Shown piece after piece: positions 1-9,152 of a DNA stretch of 64,000 bases. The position numbers and the translations under genes were made by a program. How positions within the stretch are numbered: position 1 is the first letter of the stretch; each line of letters begins with the position of its first letter. Source of the DNA: Deltaproteobacteria bacterium (GTDB lineage Bacteria; Bdellovibrionota; Bdellovibrionia; Bdellovibrionales; Bdellovibrionaceae); NCBI GenBank assembly GCA_017302835.1, contig JAFLCC010000011.1, positions 28,907 to 92,906 of the forward strand, given 5' to 3'. A model generated the notes under the pieces. The model saw only the letters and a program-made list of their open reading frames with translations, did not search any database and was not told the origin of the DNA.

Positions 1-501
1 CTCTTCTTGAGAATAAACATAATCTGCATAAATCATCGTGTTTGTAATATTTCTATGCCCTAGGGCTACCTGTACTAAACGGATATCTTTTGTTTTTTTA
101 TACAATTGAATTGCAAAAGTGTGTCGTAAACAGTGAAATTTCTTTTCTACCGGCCGGTAATGGTTCCAGATCTGATAAAGCCTATCATAAGTGATATCAA
201 ATAGTTTTTTGTTTTCTAGTTTTTCTATAAAAAGCTTCAATTGAAGGAAAATCAAAGAGGGTAGTGGAATTTCCCTATCGTTACTTCCTTTGATGCCTCT
301 AATAAAAACGGTTTCGTCATAAAGGTTCACATCTATTTTTTGAATATTTAATAGCTCCTGGGCGCGGGCCCCCGTTTTTAAACCTAACTGAATCAGAAGG
401 CAGTTTCTTATATCTTGAGCTTCATAGGTTTGAAGGATTTGATTTAATTTTTCAAGTTCAGGAGCGAGGAGGTATTTATTTTTATTTAGTTGATACTTCA
501 T
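1..501 (-). CDS. Tyrosine recombinase/integrase, partial (runs off the window)
   Basis: Translating from the ATG at 501 down to base 1 gives 167 codons without a stop. The protein holds the catalytic half of a tyrosine recombinase: the first catalytic Arg in TGARAQELL, the HxxR box in HCLRHTFA, the second His in LGHRNI, and the nucleophilic Tyr region in TMIYADY. The C-terminus lies outside the window. The protein begins almost directly with the catalytic domain, so the N-terminal SAM-like DNA-binding domain of XerC/D and phage integrases is absent or very short. Family knowledge: such enzymes cut and rejoin DNA at specific sites. Whether this one is a phage/island integrase or a Xer-like resolvase cannot be told from this half. 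Confidence 0.85.
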   Translation of the reverse strand, partial: MKYQLNKNKYLLAPELEKLNQILQTYEAQDIRNCLLIQLGLKTGARAQELLNIQKIDVNLYDETVFIRGIKGSNDREIPLPSLIFLQLKLFIEKLENKKLFDITYDRLYQIWNHYRPVEKKFHCLRHTFAIQLYKKTKDIRLVQVALGHRNITNTMIYADYVYSQEE

Positions 502-695
502 TTTTATTTTTCCAGACTTCAAAGCATAAAACTAGATTTAGAAGCAAGTCTACGACTCTCCGCATATAGAGCGCGAGTGGGAAATTTCATTTTTTAAACT
601 GTCAATGACATATTGCATTATGTGCGATACAAGCAAAAACGTCTCCTTATTTAAAAACAGACTGTATAAAATATGTAGTAATATCAGATAGTTAA

Positions 696-725
696 CACTA
701 AAGCTTATAACTATAAGCTTTAGTG
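696..725. repeat. Perfect 14-bp inverted repeat, 2-nt spacer
   Basis: CACTAAAGCTTATA and its exact reverse complement are separated by the dinucleotide AC. There is no T-tract on either side, so it does not look like an intrinsic terminator. A protein-binding dyad (operator or recombination site) is the more natural reading, given the flanking recombinase and HTH gene. Confidence 0.7.
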
Positions 726-817
726 CACATCGAAAAAAGGGATATCAGGGTATGGTTTTAATATTTACCAATGATTTCAAATAGTTAAAATGAAACAATA
801 ATTTCTAAAATTAAACG

Positions 818-858
818 ATATTGCAAGATGCACCGTAATATATTGTAATATGCAATAT
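818..858. promoter_or_regulatory. ATATTGCA/TGCAATAT dyads upstream of the HTH gene
   Basis: ATATTGCA at 818-825 is matched by its reverse complement TGCAATAT at 851-858. Inside it, ATATTG (840-845) and CAATAT (853-858) form a closer dyad with a 7-nt gap. A related word, ATATTGCA, occurs near 610. These could be operators for the helix-turn-helix protein that starts about 100 bp downstream. The functional assignment is inference. Confidence 0.4.
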
Positions 859-961
859 AAAAATGTGTTTTACAACATTGACTTGAGGTTTTGAAGATGG
901 GAGCCTGAATTCGAGGGCATGATTTGTTTGGCTTTAATCACGGCTTATTTGGAGTTAAAAA

Positions 962-1579
962 ATGACTAATTCTAATGAAATATTACCTATTTTGAACGAA
1001 AAAAACTTCGAAAATGATCCAATCGTTGCTCAACATGTTGATTTTACAGAAAATAAGGCAAAAATTAAATCCAAAGATAGGCTCCATTTTGAAGCTCAGG
1101 TTGAAGTCATTAAAAAACAAATTGGGAATTTAGAGACGGTTAGGAAGAAGCTGAATCTCTCCCAGAGAAAGATGTCTCAGTTGTTACTTGTGGACCCATC
1201 TGCCTGGTCTCGGTGGGTGGCTGAGGAGCAAGAGTCCGCACCACCTCATATTTATAGAGCTTTGCAGTGGTATATGAGTCTTCAGGAGCAAATTCCTGGC
1301 TTAAATGCAGCTTATTTTTTACAAAAAGATACGGATGTATTGAAGAAGGAATTTAAAAGTCTGGCTCTTGCGCAAACTCAAGACCTTGAAAAATCACTAT
1401 CCTTAAAATTGGAGCAAGAAATTGTTGCCTTAAAGGCACTTGTTAGTGAGACGAAGACGGAACTAGCTCTTTCTCAAAAAAACTATCATCACTTTAAAAA
1501 AACTATTAATTTATTATTGGTTTGTTTTTTATTTTTAGCTCTGATCACTATTTTTGTGGTTTGGTTTAAAACTAAGTAG
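962..1579 (+). CDS. Membrane-anchored helix-turn-helix protein
   Basis: This 205-residue protein has a helix-turn-helix segment at about residues 56-105 (LNLSQRKMSQLL followed by DPSAWSRWV, like XRE or phage-repressor HTHs). A helical, coiled-coil-like stretch follows at about 125-175. One hydrophobic segment at about 182-201 comes just before a short basic tail (WFKTK). The layout suggests a DNA-binding domain held at the inner membrane with its N-terminus in the cytoplasm. GGAG lies 8 nt upstream of the ATG and supports the start. The upstream spacer is full of dyads that could be its targets. The family is not recognised beyond the HTH. Its function could be a membrane-tethered regulator or a DNA-anchoring protein. 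Confidence 0.7.
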   Translation: MTNSNEILPILNEKNFENDPIVAQHVDFTENKAKIKSKDRLHFEAQVEVIKKQIGNLETVRKKLNLSQRKMSQLLLVDPSAWSRWVAEEQESAPPHIYRALQWYMSLQEQIPGLNAAYFLQKDTDVLKKEFKSLALAQTQDLEKSLSLKLEQEIVALKALVSETKTELALSQKNYHHFKKTINLLLVCFLFLALITIFVVWFKTK

Positions 1580-1688
1580 TCTGTAAAATTCATCTGAAAA
1601 AACTAATCTAGCACAATGCAATAACACTCGTATTTTTGCTCTAGATCCTACATATTTTCACCTCAAGTAAAAACTCTAAGGAGGAAAT

Positions 1689-2807
1689 GTGGGAATTTTT
1701 CAAGAAATTATCAAATTTGGTAGCCATGAAGAAGTATTGTTCTGTCACGATGCCGAGGTCGGACTAAAGGCCATTATCGCTCTTCATAATACAGCTCTGG
1801 GGCCGGCCCTTGGAGGAACGCGAATGTGGAATTATGCAAGTGAAGAAGAAGCACTCATTGATGTTCTTAGATTGTCAAAGGGAATGACCTACAAAGCGGC
1901 GGCAGCTGGTTTAAATCTGGGCGGCGGCAAAGCGGTGATAATCGGTGATTCAAAAAAAAATAAATCAGAAGGTCTATTTCGAGCTTTCGGTCACTTTGTT
2001 AATTCTTTAAATGGAAAATACATTACTGCTGAAGATGTGGGAACTTGTGAGCAAGATATGGAATATATTTTTATGGAAACTCCTTGGGTTACAGGAATTC
2101 CTAAAGATTATGGTGGATCAGGAGATCCTTCGCCCTATACCGCTCATGGGGTATTGATGGGGATAAAAGCTTCCGTCAAAGAAAAGTTTAATTTGGATTC
2201 TTTAAAAAGTTTGCGAGTCGCTGTTCAGGGTCTTGGAAATGTGGGATCAAATCTAGTAAAGTACTTAGTAGCTGAGGGGGCTCAGGTTATTATTGCAGAT
2301 ATAGATCCTGATAAAGTAAAAGCGCTCTTGGCTCAATACCCACAGTTAATTGAGACCAATGTCGATAAAATTCTTTATTCTGATTGTGATGTTTTAGCTC
2401 CTTGTGCTTTAGGGGGAGTGGTTAATGATCAGTCGCTGGGGCTTATTAAGGCTAAAATAATCTGTGGGGGTGCTAACAATCAACTTCTTGAATCTAAACA
2501 CGGGAATGCTTTACAAGAATTAGGAATTCTCTATGCCCCTGATTATGTGGTAAATGCAGGAGGATTGATGAATGTCTTTGTTGAACTTGAGGGCTATTCT
2601 CCCGATAGAGCCTTTGAAAAAACAAGAAAAGTTTATGAAAATTTAATGAGGGTGTTTGAAATTTCTAAAAAAGAAAAAATAGGGACTCATCTGGCGGCAG
2701 ATCGGCTAGCTGAGGATCGAATTCAAACCATAGGAAAATTAAAGCAAAGACATCCTGGAAAATCGAGTCGCTCCTTTACAACACTCAAAGAAGTGTATAA
2801 CAGGTAG
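1689..2807 (+). CDS. Leucine/branched-chain amino acid dehydrogenase
   Basis: This is a Glu/Leu/Phe/Val dehydrogenase of 372 residues, the usual size for leucine dehydrogenase. It catalyses NAD-dependent reversible deamination of leucine and other branched-chain amino acids to 2-oxo acids. The N-terminal catalytic domain shows GPALGGTRM and the active-site lysine in LNLGGGKAV (about K81), with the substrate-binding lysine in MTYKAAAAG. The C-terminal Rossmann domain has VQGLGNVG (about 180-187). It starts with GTG, four bases after a perfect AAGGAGG; an out-of-frame ATG overlaps it. Phenylalanine or valine dehydrogenase is possible, but the GGTRMW context favours leucine. For a predator or proteolytic heterotroph it would feed protein-derived leucine into catabolism or branched-chain fatty acid synthesis. 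Confidence 0.9.
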   Translation: MGIFQEIIKFGSHEEVLFCHDAEVGLKAIIALHNTALGPALGGTRMWNYASEEEALIDVLRLSKGMTYKAAAAGLNLGGGKAVIIGDSKKNKSEGLFRAFGHFVNSLNGKYITAEDVGTCEQDMEYIFMETPWVTGIPKDYGGSGDPSPYTAHGVLMGIKASVKEKFNLDSLKSLRVAVQGLGNVGSNLVKYLVAEGAQVIIADIDPDKVKALLAQYPQLIETNVDKILYSDCDVLAPCALGGVVNDQSLGLIKAKIICGGANNQLLESKHGNALQELGILYAPDYVVNAGGLMNVFVELEGYSPDRAFEKTRKVYENLMRVFEISKKEKIGTHLAADRLAEDRIQTIGKLKQRHPGKSSRSFTTLKEVYNR

Positions 2808-2880
2808 CAAGAAAGAACTTTATTGACTAAAGACGAAGTCCTGAGGATCATCGAATCTTGATCTAAACAGGAGAAAGTCA

Positions 2881-3849
2881 TTGGACAAAGAAAATACTAA
2901 AAACCAGAAAACTACCCATTCGGAGCCGATCCATGCACCTCATACGACGGAGGCATTTGGCCTCAGTGAGAAGGAATTGAAATCTAAAGATGAAGTTCAA
3001 AGGCAACTGACTCTTTCTTTTGATTGGGTTGTGGCTCACAGGATTTTTGTACTTTTTTTTCTTGGAATTTTGTTTGTTTCAGGGTTGGGTTATGTCGTTT
3101 ATAACAAAACTAAAATGGACATGGAGCTCAAAATCCAAGATCAGTATTTTGTAATTGAAAAAAAGTATTTGGATCAAAAAGCTCAGTTTGTTGAGGCAGA
3201 AAAGGAACATAAAGCTGATTTAGAAAAAGCGAAAGCCCCTCAGGAAAAAAATAAAGATAAGGACAAGGATAAAAATAAAGTCCAAGAGGCTAAAACACCT
3301 AAAGTGTTAGCTTCGGGGGATTTAGAAAAAGACTATGGTGGTGTGGTTAAGGATTTTAATGACTTACTAACCGCCCAACCCAAATCCTTAGCTGGAAAAA
3401 TGGCAAGTCTTATGTTGGCGGATATTTATTCTGAGCACAATAAGCTAGCTGAAACTTCAGAGACATTAAATAAATCTTTCGTTAAAAACCCTCATGAATT
3501 GATCGATTTCTTGATCGCCATAAAAAAAGTTAATGCCCTCTTATCATTAAATGAATTTACTGAGGCTAAAAAGATTTTAATGACTTTGGTGAATCAAAAA
3601 AAGTACCCTTTCTTAAGCTCCCAATTTAAGCTCCAGTTAGGCTTAGCCTATGCAGGTTCAAAACAATGGGATAAGGCTGAAACGCAATTCCAAGAAATTG
3701 TTGCTAAAGGAGCTGAAGCAGAGACTCTTTCTCCTGAAGAGATGTCAAAGCGAAATAGATTCTCATCTGATGTATCCGCTTTTGAGCAAGCTCAGAAATA
3801 CCTTATTTTATTGAGACTTAAAAAAGATTCTGAAAAAGCAGGTTCCTAG
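2881..3849 (+). CDS. YfgM-like TPR membrane protein
   Basis: This 322-residue protein has a cytoplasmic N-terminus of about 50 residues and one transmembrane helix at about 54-74. A Lys/Asp-rich low-complexity linker follows (KNKDKDKDKNK, about 120-135). The C-terminal helical domain resembles tetratricopeptide repeats. It starts at TTG with AGGAG 7 nt upstream. The next gene, a BamB-like beta-propeller lipoprotein, begins on the base after the stop codon. That pairing mirrors yfgM-bamB of gammaproteobacteria, where YfgM is a SecYEG-associated periplasmic TPR protein. The YfgM call rests on topology and gene order; sequence identity by eye is weak. Confidence 0.6.
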   Translation: MDKENTKNQKTTHSEPIHAPHTTEAFGLSEKELKSKDEVQRQLTLSFDWVVAHRIFVLFFLGILFVSGLGYVVYNKTKMDMELKIQDQYFVIEKKYLDQKAQFVEAEKEHKADLEKAKAPQEKNKDKDKDKNKVQEAKTPKVLASGDLEKDYGGVVKDFNDLLTAQPKSLAGKMASLMLADIYSEHNKLAETSETLNKSFVKNPHELIDFLIAIKKVNALLSLNEFTEAKKILMTLVNQKKYPFLSSQFKLQLGLAYAGSKQWDKAETQFQEIVAKGAEAETLSPEEMSKRNRFSSDVSAFEQAQKYLILLRLKKDSEKAGS

Positions 3850-5025
3850 ATGATAAGCATAAAGGCCGTTTTTTTACTCATTCTGATTTTTCTACAAATT
3901 CAAATCATTTCTTGCTCTTCGAGCTCTGTAGGTATTTCAGGAAGTAATTCAGGAAGCAAAGAATTAATTGTCTCTCCTAAGTTTATAAGAGCGGCCAGTG
4001 AACAAAAAATTCAAAAATATAGAAAAATTAATAGAGCCAGGCCCATGGAATATGGAAAACTTTTGATATTGGCAAATGCTCACGACGGACTAACCGCATT
4101 CGATTTAGAAACAGGTGAGAAGAAATGGCACTTTTTTGTTTTTAATGGTGTAGAAAAAGAACCAGTTTTGTATAAGGATAATCTCTATTTTGGTGGCAAT
4201 GATGGAAATTTTTATTCTATAAAAGCTCAAAATGGTGTTGAAAACTGGAAAAGTCAAATTAAGTCAGAAATTGTTGCAAGCCCCTCGTTTGATTCAGAAG
4301 AGGGACGAGTTTACTTTTTAACAACAACAAACTCCTTATTCGCATTAGATGCGGAAAATGGAAAGCAAGTTTGGACATACACCCGGCAAGATCCCTCAAA
4401 TTATTCTATTCGAGGAGGAACAACGCCTTTAATCCATCACCAGTTGATTTATGTCGGCTTCTCTGAAGGTTCTTTTGTGGCCTTTAATAAATCAAATGGA
4501 ACCATCAATTGGGAAATTCAATTAAATAAAAATAAACGATTCAAAGACATTGATTCAACGGCTGTATTAAGCGAAGGAAAAATATTTGTTTCTGGTTACG
4601 ATGATAAGTTGTTTTGCTTGGCCTCGGCCAATGGCGAGATCCTTTGGAGATTTGAGGCCGGTGGGTATTTGCCTGTGACCATTAAACAAGATCTTCTATA
4701 TTACCCTTCAACTAATGGAAAAGTATACGCATTAAATAAAAACACAGCAAAGAAAGTTTGGGAAATTGAAGTATTAGATGGCATCCCAAGTGAAATCAGC
4801 CTGATAGGTCAGATGCTTGTCTTCGGTGAATCCCAAGGAAGTATTGTTTTTTTTAATGCTTCAGATGGAAAGAAAATTAAATCTTTTGAACCTGGTCGGG
4901 GTATTTTAAGCTCGATTCTAGTGAATGAAAAAAAATCAGAGGTTTATTTTATATCCGGAGAGGCAAATCTTTACGCCCTAGAGGTCAAATGGAAATACAA
5001 GAATTTATTTTCGTTCGTCGATTAA
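3850..5025 (+). CDS. bamB: BamB-like PQQ-repeat beta-propeller lipoprotein
   Basis: This 391-residue protein has a signal peptide ending in the lipobox IISC (Cys22). PQQ-type propeller blades follow, with repeated motifs such as AFDLETGEKKW, ALDAENGKQVW, AFNKSNGTINW and ALNKNTAKKVWE. The length equals that of E. coli BamB (392), the outer-membrane lipoprotein that helps BamA insert beta-barrel proteins. It is translationally coupled to the YfgM-like gene (no gap), which strengthens the BamB assignment. Other PQQ-propeller lipoproteins cannot be excluded. Confidence 0.75.
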   Translation: MISIKAVFLLILIFLQIQIISCSSSSVGISGSNSGSKELIVSPKFIRAASEQKIQKYRKINRARPMEYGKLLILANAHDGLTAFDLETGEKKWHFFVFNGVEKEPVLYKDNLYFGGNDGNFYSIKAQNGVENWKSQIKSEIVASPSFDSEEGRVYFLTTTNSLFALDAENGKQVWTYTRQDPSNYSIRGGTTPLIHHQLIYVGFSEGSFVAFNKSNGTINWEIQLNKNKRFKDIDSTAVLSEGKIFVSGYDDKLFCLASANGEILWRFEAGGYLPVTIKQDLLYYPSTNGKVYALNKNTAKKVWEIEVLDGIPSEISLIGQMLVFGESQGSIVFFNASDGKKIKSFEPGRGILSSILVNEKKSEVYFISGEANLYALEVKWKYKNLFSFVD

Positions 5026-5429
5026 TTTCAGCGAACAAATTGCGGTTTTTAGCGAGTTTTCTTTTATTATTTAATTTTTCTTGTTCTTTAGGAAATTGTC
5101 GTTCTCATAAAATAGAAAAAGAACAAATAGAAGGTCCTATGCCAGTAAAGGAAAATAAATTAATTCCACCAACGAGCCTTTCAGAGAGAGTCAAAGTTTT
5201 CAAGTTAGATGGAAGCTTGCAGTGCTCCAAGGGAAAGAAAATGGATATTTCGGAAATGCAGAACGAGCTAAAAGATATCAAAGTTTATAGCTCTTTTTCA
5301 GAAAATGATGGAATGATGCGAATTCAAATGTGTGGAGCTCCAACGGGAAATGGAAATGTTTTCGAAATAGATCGAAGTAATTTAAAGAAAGCTCTCTCTT
5401 TAGGTTTTAAAGAATGGTTAAAAAATTAA
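4989..5429 (+). CDS. Small putative lipoprotein, unknown function
   Basis: This 146-residue protein overlaps the last 37 bases of the BamB-like gene in another frame. A hydrophobic stretch FLASFLLLFNFSC is followed by a Cys-containing segment that could be a relaxed lipobox. The ATG start has AGAGG upstream; an in-frame TTG at 5040 would give a shorter, cleaner signal peptide and may be the true start. The rest is polar, with no motif recognised. Coupling to the yfgM/bamB-like genes suggests an envelope role. Confidence 0.55.
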   Translation: MEIQEFIFVRRLISANKLRFLASFLLLFNFSCSLGNCRSHKIEKEQIEGPMPVKENKLIPPTSLSERVKVFKLDGSLQCSKGKKMDISEMQNELKDIKVYSSFSENDGMMRIQMCGAPTGNGNVFEIDRSNLKKALSLGFKEWLKN

Positions 5430-5436
5430 TTGCTAA

Positions 5437-6666
5437 TCATTTTTTTAAGTCTTGATAGATTTTCTCAAAATCAAATACCGTTAGAGTCCCATCATGATCA
5501 GAAGCTCGAAGAGCAATTTCATCTTCAGTTTTGGGCTGTGGCCTGGGTTTACCATTTGGATCTAAATCCCTTAAAATAAAAGCAGATTTAATGTAATCTT
5601 GCCCTTCGTATTTCACCATTATGGAATCCAATTGCTCGTTGGATATTTCTTTCTTAGGTGTAAAAAAATATTGAGTTCCTCTTTGACTTAAAGGAGGGCT
5701 TGATCCGTCTTTTGTTACATTCATTGAATCGGTAAATCCAAAATCTTTAAGGGGGGCAAACTCTGGGCTTGTTCGGATATCATTATTAAAATCACCAGAA
5801 ATGATCATAATGGGAAGTTTCGGGTATTTTTTCTCGTAGGACTTAAGTACCTGGACAGATTTCTTTACTTGCTCGGTTCTTCTTTCTGTAGCCTTTTCGT
5901 CCTTTTTGGGATCAGGGTTCTGGGCCTTAAAATGCGTCGCTGCCAACATCATAAGGGGTGTTGTATTTGGAGAAGAACTTCGTTCGCGAATCAACAGTAC
6001 AGGTAGATCTCTGGAGAAAGCCGGTAACTCAGAAGGTGTAGTTTGGTTGCGATTATCTGATAGTAGGTTTCGATGACTTTGAATTTCAAAATCAAAAGGA
6101 AGATCTTTTTTGACAAAATAGCATACGTCGATTCCTCGTTGATCATTTCCTTCAATTAATATGGGTTGGTATAGCCCATTAAGAAATTTTTCAGCAAAAT
6201 CAGTAGCTGTTTGAATGTCTTTTATTTCAACGCCAATAATAATATCAGCTTGTGATTGTGCCGAAAGTATTCTTAAGGCTAAGCTTTTCTTTTCTTCAAA
6301 AGATTTTTCCAAAATTTTTTCATGAGGGCGCCCTTGATGATCCGTAGAGACTTCGACAAATCTTCCCAGATTTTCAAAGTTTTGTTCAACAACAACCAAA
6401 TCTTTAATATCGCTAATAGAACGGGAATTTGAAGAATTCGTAGCTCTTAAATAGGCCCAAGGACCTAGTTTTGAATCACCCTTCATATTTAAATAAATAT
6501 CACCGCATTGAGTCCGAAAATTGGTTCCTAAGGTTATGGGGGCCTCAGAACAAAACTCAGCAACTTGCGTCGTTCGCCAATGAAACTGGCTAAAATTAAA
6601 GCTGTTGAGGGTGATAATTAATAAGCAGCTAATTGTAAATGCGGTGAGTATTCTTGGATGTTTCAT
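5437..6666 (-). CDS. Secreted endonuclease/exonuclease/phosphatase (EEP) family protein
   Basis: This 409-residue protein has an N-terminal hydrophobic signal segment (ILTAFTISCLLIITLNSFNF). The EEP (DNase I-like) fold shows in the motifs ATHFKAQNPDP, IMIISGDFNND (metal/phosphate-binding Asp-Asn) and ASDHDGTL (catalytic Asp-His near the C-terminus). The spacing matches exported nucleases and phosphodiesterases of this superfamily. Substrate (DNA, RNA, phosphoinositide or sphingolipid) cannot be told. It is convergent with the upstream lipoprotein gene. In a predatory bacterium an exported nuclease could digest prey nucleic acid, which is inference. Confidence 0.75.
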   Translation of the reverse strand: MKHPRILTAFTISCLLIITLNSFNFSQFHWRTTQVAEFCSEAPITLGTNFRTQCGDIYLNMKGDSKLGPWAYLRATNSSNSRSISDIKDLVVVEQNFENLGRFVEVSTDHQGRPHEKILEKSFEEKKSLALRILSAQSQADIIIGVEIKDIQTATDFAEKFLNGLYQPILIEGNDQRGIDVCYFVKKDLPFDFEIQSHRNLLSDNRNQTTPSELPAFSRDLPVLLIRERSSSPNTTPLMMLAATHFKAQNPDPKKDEKATERRTEQVKKSVQVLKSYEKKYPKLPIMIISGDFNNDIRTSPEFAPLKDFGFTDSMNVTKDGSSPPLSQRGTQYFFTPKKEISNEQLDSIMVKYEGQDYIKSAFILRDLDPNGKPRPQPKTEDEIALRASDHDGTLTVFDFEKIYQDLKK

Positions 6667-6807
6667 CTGTATGACATCGGTAAGTAAATTATTTTCATTA
6701 AGGTAACATAATGTAACTTATCGGAGATAAGTTACCAGTAAGAAAAACTGGACCTCTTGGTTAGAAATTCCTTTAAACTCTACATAGATATCGCCGATAG
6801 GTTCCAT

Positions 6808-8061
6808 ATGAAAAAAATGTGTTCTGATTTCTTGTTAAATTCACCTTTGCTTTCAAAATTGGGAACTGAAACTCCTGATGAAGGGAATTTTAGTTCTTAT
6901 TTAGAATCTCTTTTAACGAATCTTAAATTTTGCTATCCTGAGCTTATTTTTCATGTAGAGATTTTTAACCCACGAAAAAAAAATTCAAAGGTGTACGCGA
7001 TTAATGATCAATACCTCGAATTCAAAGTAAAAGACAGTTTAGAGCACTACGACAATGATATTTCGAATTTATTTCCCTATGAAGAAACTCTTTCTCAAAA
7101 TAAAAAGGTTTACTACCCCCTTATTAAAGAAAAATCTCATATTGGTTTTTTGGTGTTCACAGGATCAAGTAAATCTAAATCAACACATTTTGATATGATC
7201 CTTGCTGCGCAATTTATTGTAAGAGCCATGATTTCTAATGAAAAGAAGTTAGCTATTGATTCTTTAGAAGAGCTAAATCTTCAATTAGAAAAAATCGTTG
7301 AAGAAAAAACACAATCCTTACTAAGAGAAAAGGAAGTAGTTTTTCAATCCAGTAAAATGGCTACCCTTGGAGAAATCGCGTCAGGAGTCGCCCATGAGAT
7401 CAATAATCCTTTAACAATCATTCAAGCCAAAGCCATTATCATGCAAAAGAAAATGGAAAAAAAACAAATACTAGATACGGATATGGCTGAAGGATTTCAA
7501 AAAATCATCTCTACCGTCGCAAGAATCACTAAAATTATTAAAGGACTGAGGTTTATTAGTCGTGATGGAAGTTCGGATTCACCCGTTCGAGTGATGCTTT
7601 CTCAGGTCTTAGAAATGACACTAGACCTTTGTGTTGAAAGATTGAGAAATAATCAGATTAAGTTTGAAGTGGATACTTTTGTAGATGATTTTGAAATTGA
7701 AGTTAAAGAAACTCAGATGGTTCAAGTATTTTTAAATCTTATTAACAACTCCTTTGACGCGATTAAAGAATTAGAAAATAAGTGGGTCAAAATCAGCATT
7801 GAAGGAAACGACAACTTGGTAACTATCAGATTTACCGACTCTGGCTTAGGGATATCAGAATCTATCTTAGAAAAGATAATGAATCCCTTTTTTACGACCA
7901 AACCCATTGGGCAGGGAACTGGTCTTGGTTTAAGTTCCTCTAAAGGAATTGTCGAAGGTCATTCGGGTAAACTTTATTATAATAAAAAATCACCAAACAC
8001 TCAGTTTGTTATTGAGATTCCATATATTCGCAAAGTTCAAATTCAACAAAAAGCGGCTTAA
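6808..8061 (+). CDS. Soluble sensor histidine kinase (GAF-like sensor)
   Basis: The protein has about 417 residues from the ATG at 6808, chosen for an AGG 6 nt upstream. A TTG at 6757 would add 17 residues. There is no transmembrane segment. The N-terminal ~150 residues resemble a GAF-type sensor (ending PLIKEKSHIGFLVFTG). A coiled coil leads to the H-box GVAHEINNPLT. The ATPase domain has LNLINNSFDAI (N box), TDSGLGI (G1), NPFFTTKP (F box) and GQGTGLGLSSSKGI (G2). The HEINNPL form is typical of NtrB/DctB-like kinases. No partner regulator lies next to it, so it is an orphan here. The RNA methyltransferase gene follows 2 bp after its stop. Confidence 0.88.
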   Translation: MKKMCSDFLLNSPLLSKLGTETPDEGNFSSYLESLLTNLKFCYPELIFHVEIFNPRKKNSKVYAINDQYLEFKVKDSLEHYDNDISNLFPYEETLSQNKKVYYPLIKEKSHIGFLVFTGSSKSKSTHFDMILAAQFIVRAMISNEKKLAIDSLEELNLQLEKIVEEKTQSLLREKEVVFQSSKMATLGEIASGVAHEINNPLTIIQAKAIIMQKKMEKKQILDTDMAEGFQKIISTVARITKIIKGLRFISRDGSSDSPVRVMLSQVLEMTLDLCVERLRNNQIKFEVDTFVDDFEIEVKETQMVQVFLNLINNSFDAIKELENKWVKISIEGNDNLVTIRFTDSGLGISESILEKIMNPFFTTKPIGQGTGLGLSSSKGIVEGHSGKLYYNKKSPNTQFVIEIPYIRKVQIQQKAA

Positions 8062-8063
8062 TC

Positions 8064-9152
8064 ATGGGGTTATCAACCGCATTGAATTTCCATTGTGCCT
8101 ATCTATCTAATTGTTCTGGTTGCTCAGAAAAAATGCTCGATTTTGAACAGCAATGTATTTTGAAAACTAGAAAATTTAAATCAACCTTGCTGGAAAATTT
8201 TAATGTAAAAGAAGAACTGTTGTCCTTTCAGTTTCCAACACAGGGGTATCACCGTCATCGGGGTGATTTTATTTGTTTTAATAACCAGATGGGTCTCAAT
8301 GATTCGAGTAGAAATTTGATCCCGCTTGAGTCTTGTTCTTTATTAGACCCGCAGCTCAATGAATTTTATCAAGCAATCAAAAAAACTCCTTTTCAAGTTA
8401 AAAAAGGAACGATCAGAATAAGAAAGTCTGTGGATGATCAATTCGGAGTATGGCTCGACTTTTCTAATTTAGATATTAAACGCTTGCTGGAGGAAGAAAA
8501 GACATTGAATTCTTTACTTCAACAAGGAGTCGTTGTGGAAATGGGACAAAAAGGCAAAAGATTAAATACAATTAATGGGAAATTAAAGCTGAGCGAACCA
8601 AAGCCTGAGGTATGGTTTAAAACCTTAATAAACCGGTCACCTACTCCCCTCTTTTCATTGATCTCCTCTTTTACCCAGCCCAGTTTTGAATTAAATTTAT
8701 TAATTCAGATGGAAATTCAAAAATTTTTATCGCAGAAACGTTTTGATTCTATTTTAGAATTTGGCACCGGTATTGGAAATTTTGGTCTTTTTTTAAGTGC
8801 TTATTCTGGAAAGTTGATTTTTTTAGAAACTGATGAGCGCAACTTGATACCTTTAAGAAAAAATATACAGACTTATCTTACTGAAAAAGATCTCAAAGTA
8901 TCTTCATCTAAGAATGGCGCCGAGGCTGAACTTATATTTGTAAACCCGCCCAAATCTGGAGTGGGGCCTTTATTCGATAGTCACTTTCCAGATATGACAA
9001 AAGATATTATTTATGTATCTTGCTATTTAGAATCCATGATTCATGATTTGAAAAAGCTAGCTCACCAGGGATTTCAAATACAAAGGTCCATTTTATTTGA
9101 CCAATTTCCTCAATCCCACCATTTTGAAACAATAACTTATCTGAGTCGTTAG
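8064..9152 (+). CDS. TrmA/RlmD-family RNA uracil-5-methyltransferase-like protein
   Basis: This 362-residue protein begins with CAYLSNCSGC, the C-x5-C-x2-C pattern that binds a 4Fe-4S cluster in RlmC/RlmD-type enzymes. The C-terminal SAM-binding domain has LEFGTGIGNFGLFLS (motif I), FVNPPKSGVG (motif IV, normally DPPRxG) and IIYVSCYLESM. The Cys of YVSC is in the position of the catalytic nucleophile. The end (DQFPQSHHFETITYL) matches the family end (DMFPxTxHxExV). The family methylates U54 of tRNA or uracils in 23S rRNA. The Asn for Asp change in motif IV is unusual. Which RNA is the target cannot be decided. Its 3' end abuts the toxin remnant on the other strand. Confidence 0.75.
   Translation: MGLSTALNFHCAYLSNCSGCSEKMLDFEQQCILKTRKFKSTLLENFNVKEELLSFQFPTQGYHRHRGDFICFNNQMGLNDSSRNLIPLESCSLLDPQLNEFYQAIKKTPFQVKKGTIRIRKSVDDQFGVWLDFSNLDIKRLLEEEKTLNSLLQQGVVVEMGQKGKRLNTINGKLKLSEPKPEVWFKTLINRSPTPLFSLISSFTQPSFELNLLIQMEIQKFLSQKRFDSILEFGTGIGNFGLFLSAYSGKLIFLETDERNLIPLRKNIQTYLTEKDLKVSSSKNGAEAELIFVNPPKSGVGPLFDSHFPDMTKDIIYVSCYLESMIHDLKKLAHQGFQIQRSILFDQFPQSHHFETITYLSR

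Larger units (their letters stand above)
502..961. other. Intergenic spacer rich in inverted repeats
   Basis: This 460-bp AT-rich spacer lies between the divergent recombinase and helix-turn-helix genes. It holds a perfect 14-bp inverted repeat and several TATTGCA-like words, annotated separately. No convincing ORF or RNA gene was seen. It probably carries both promoters and regulatory sites. Confidence 0.5.
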
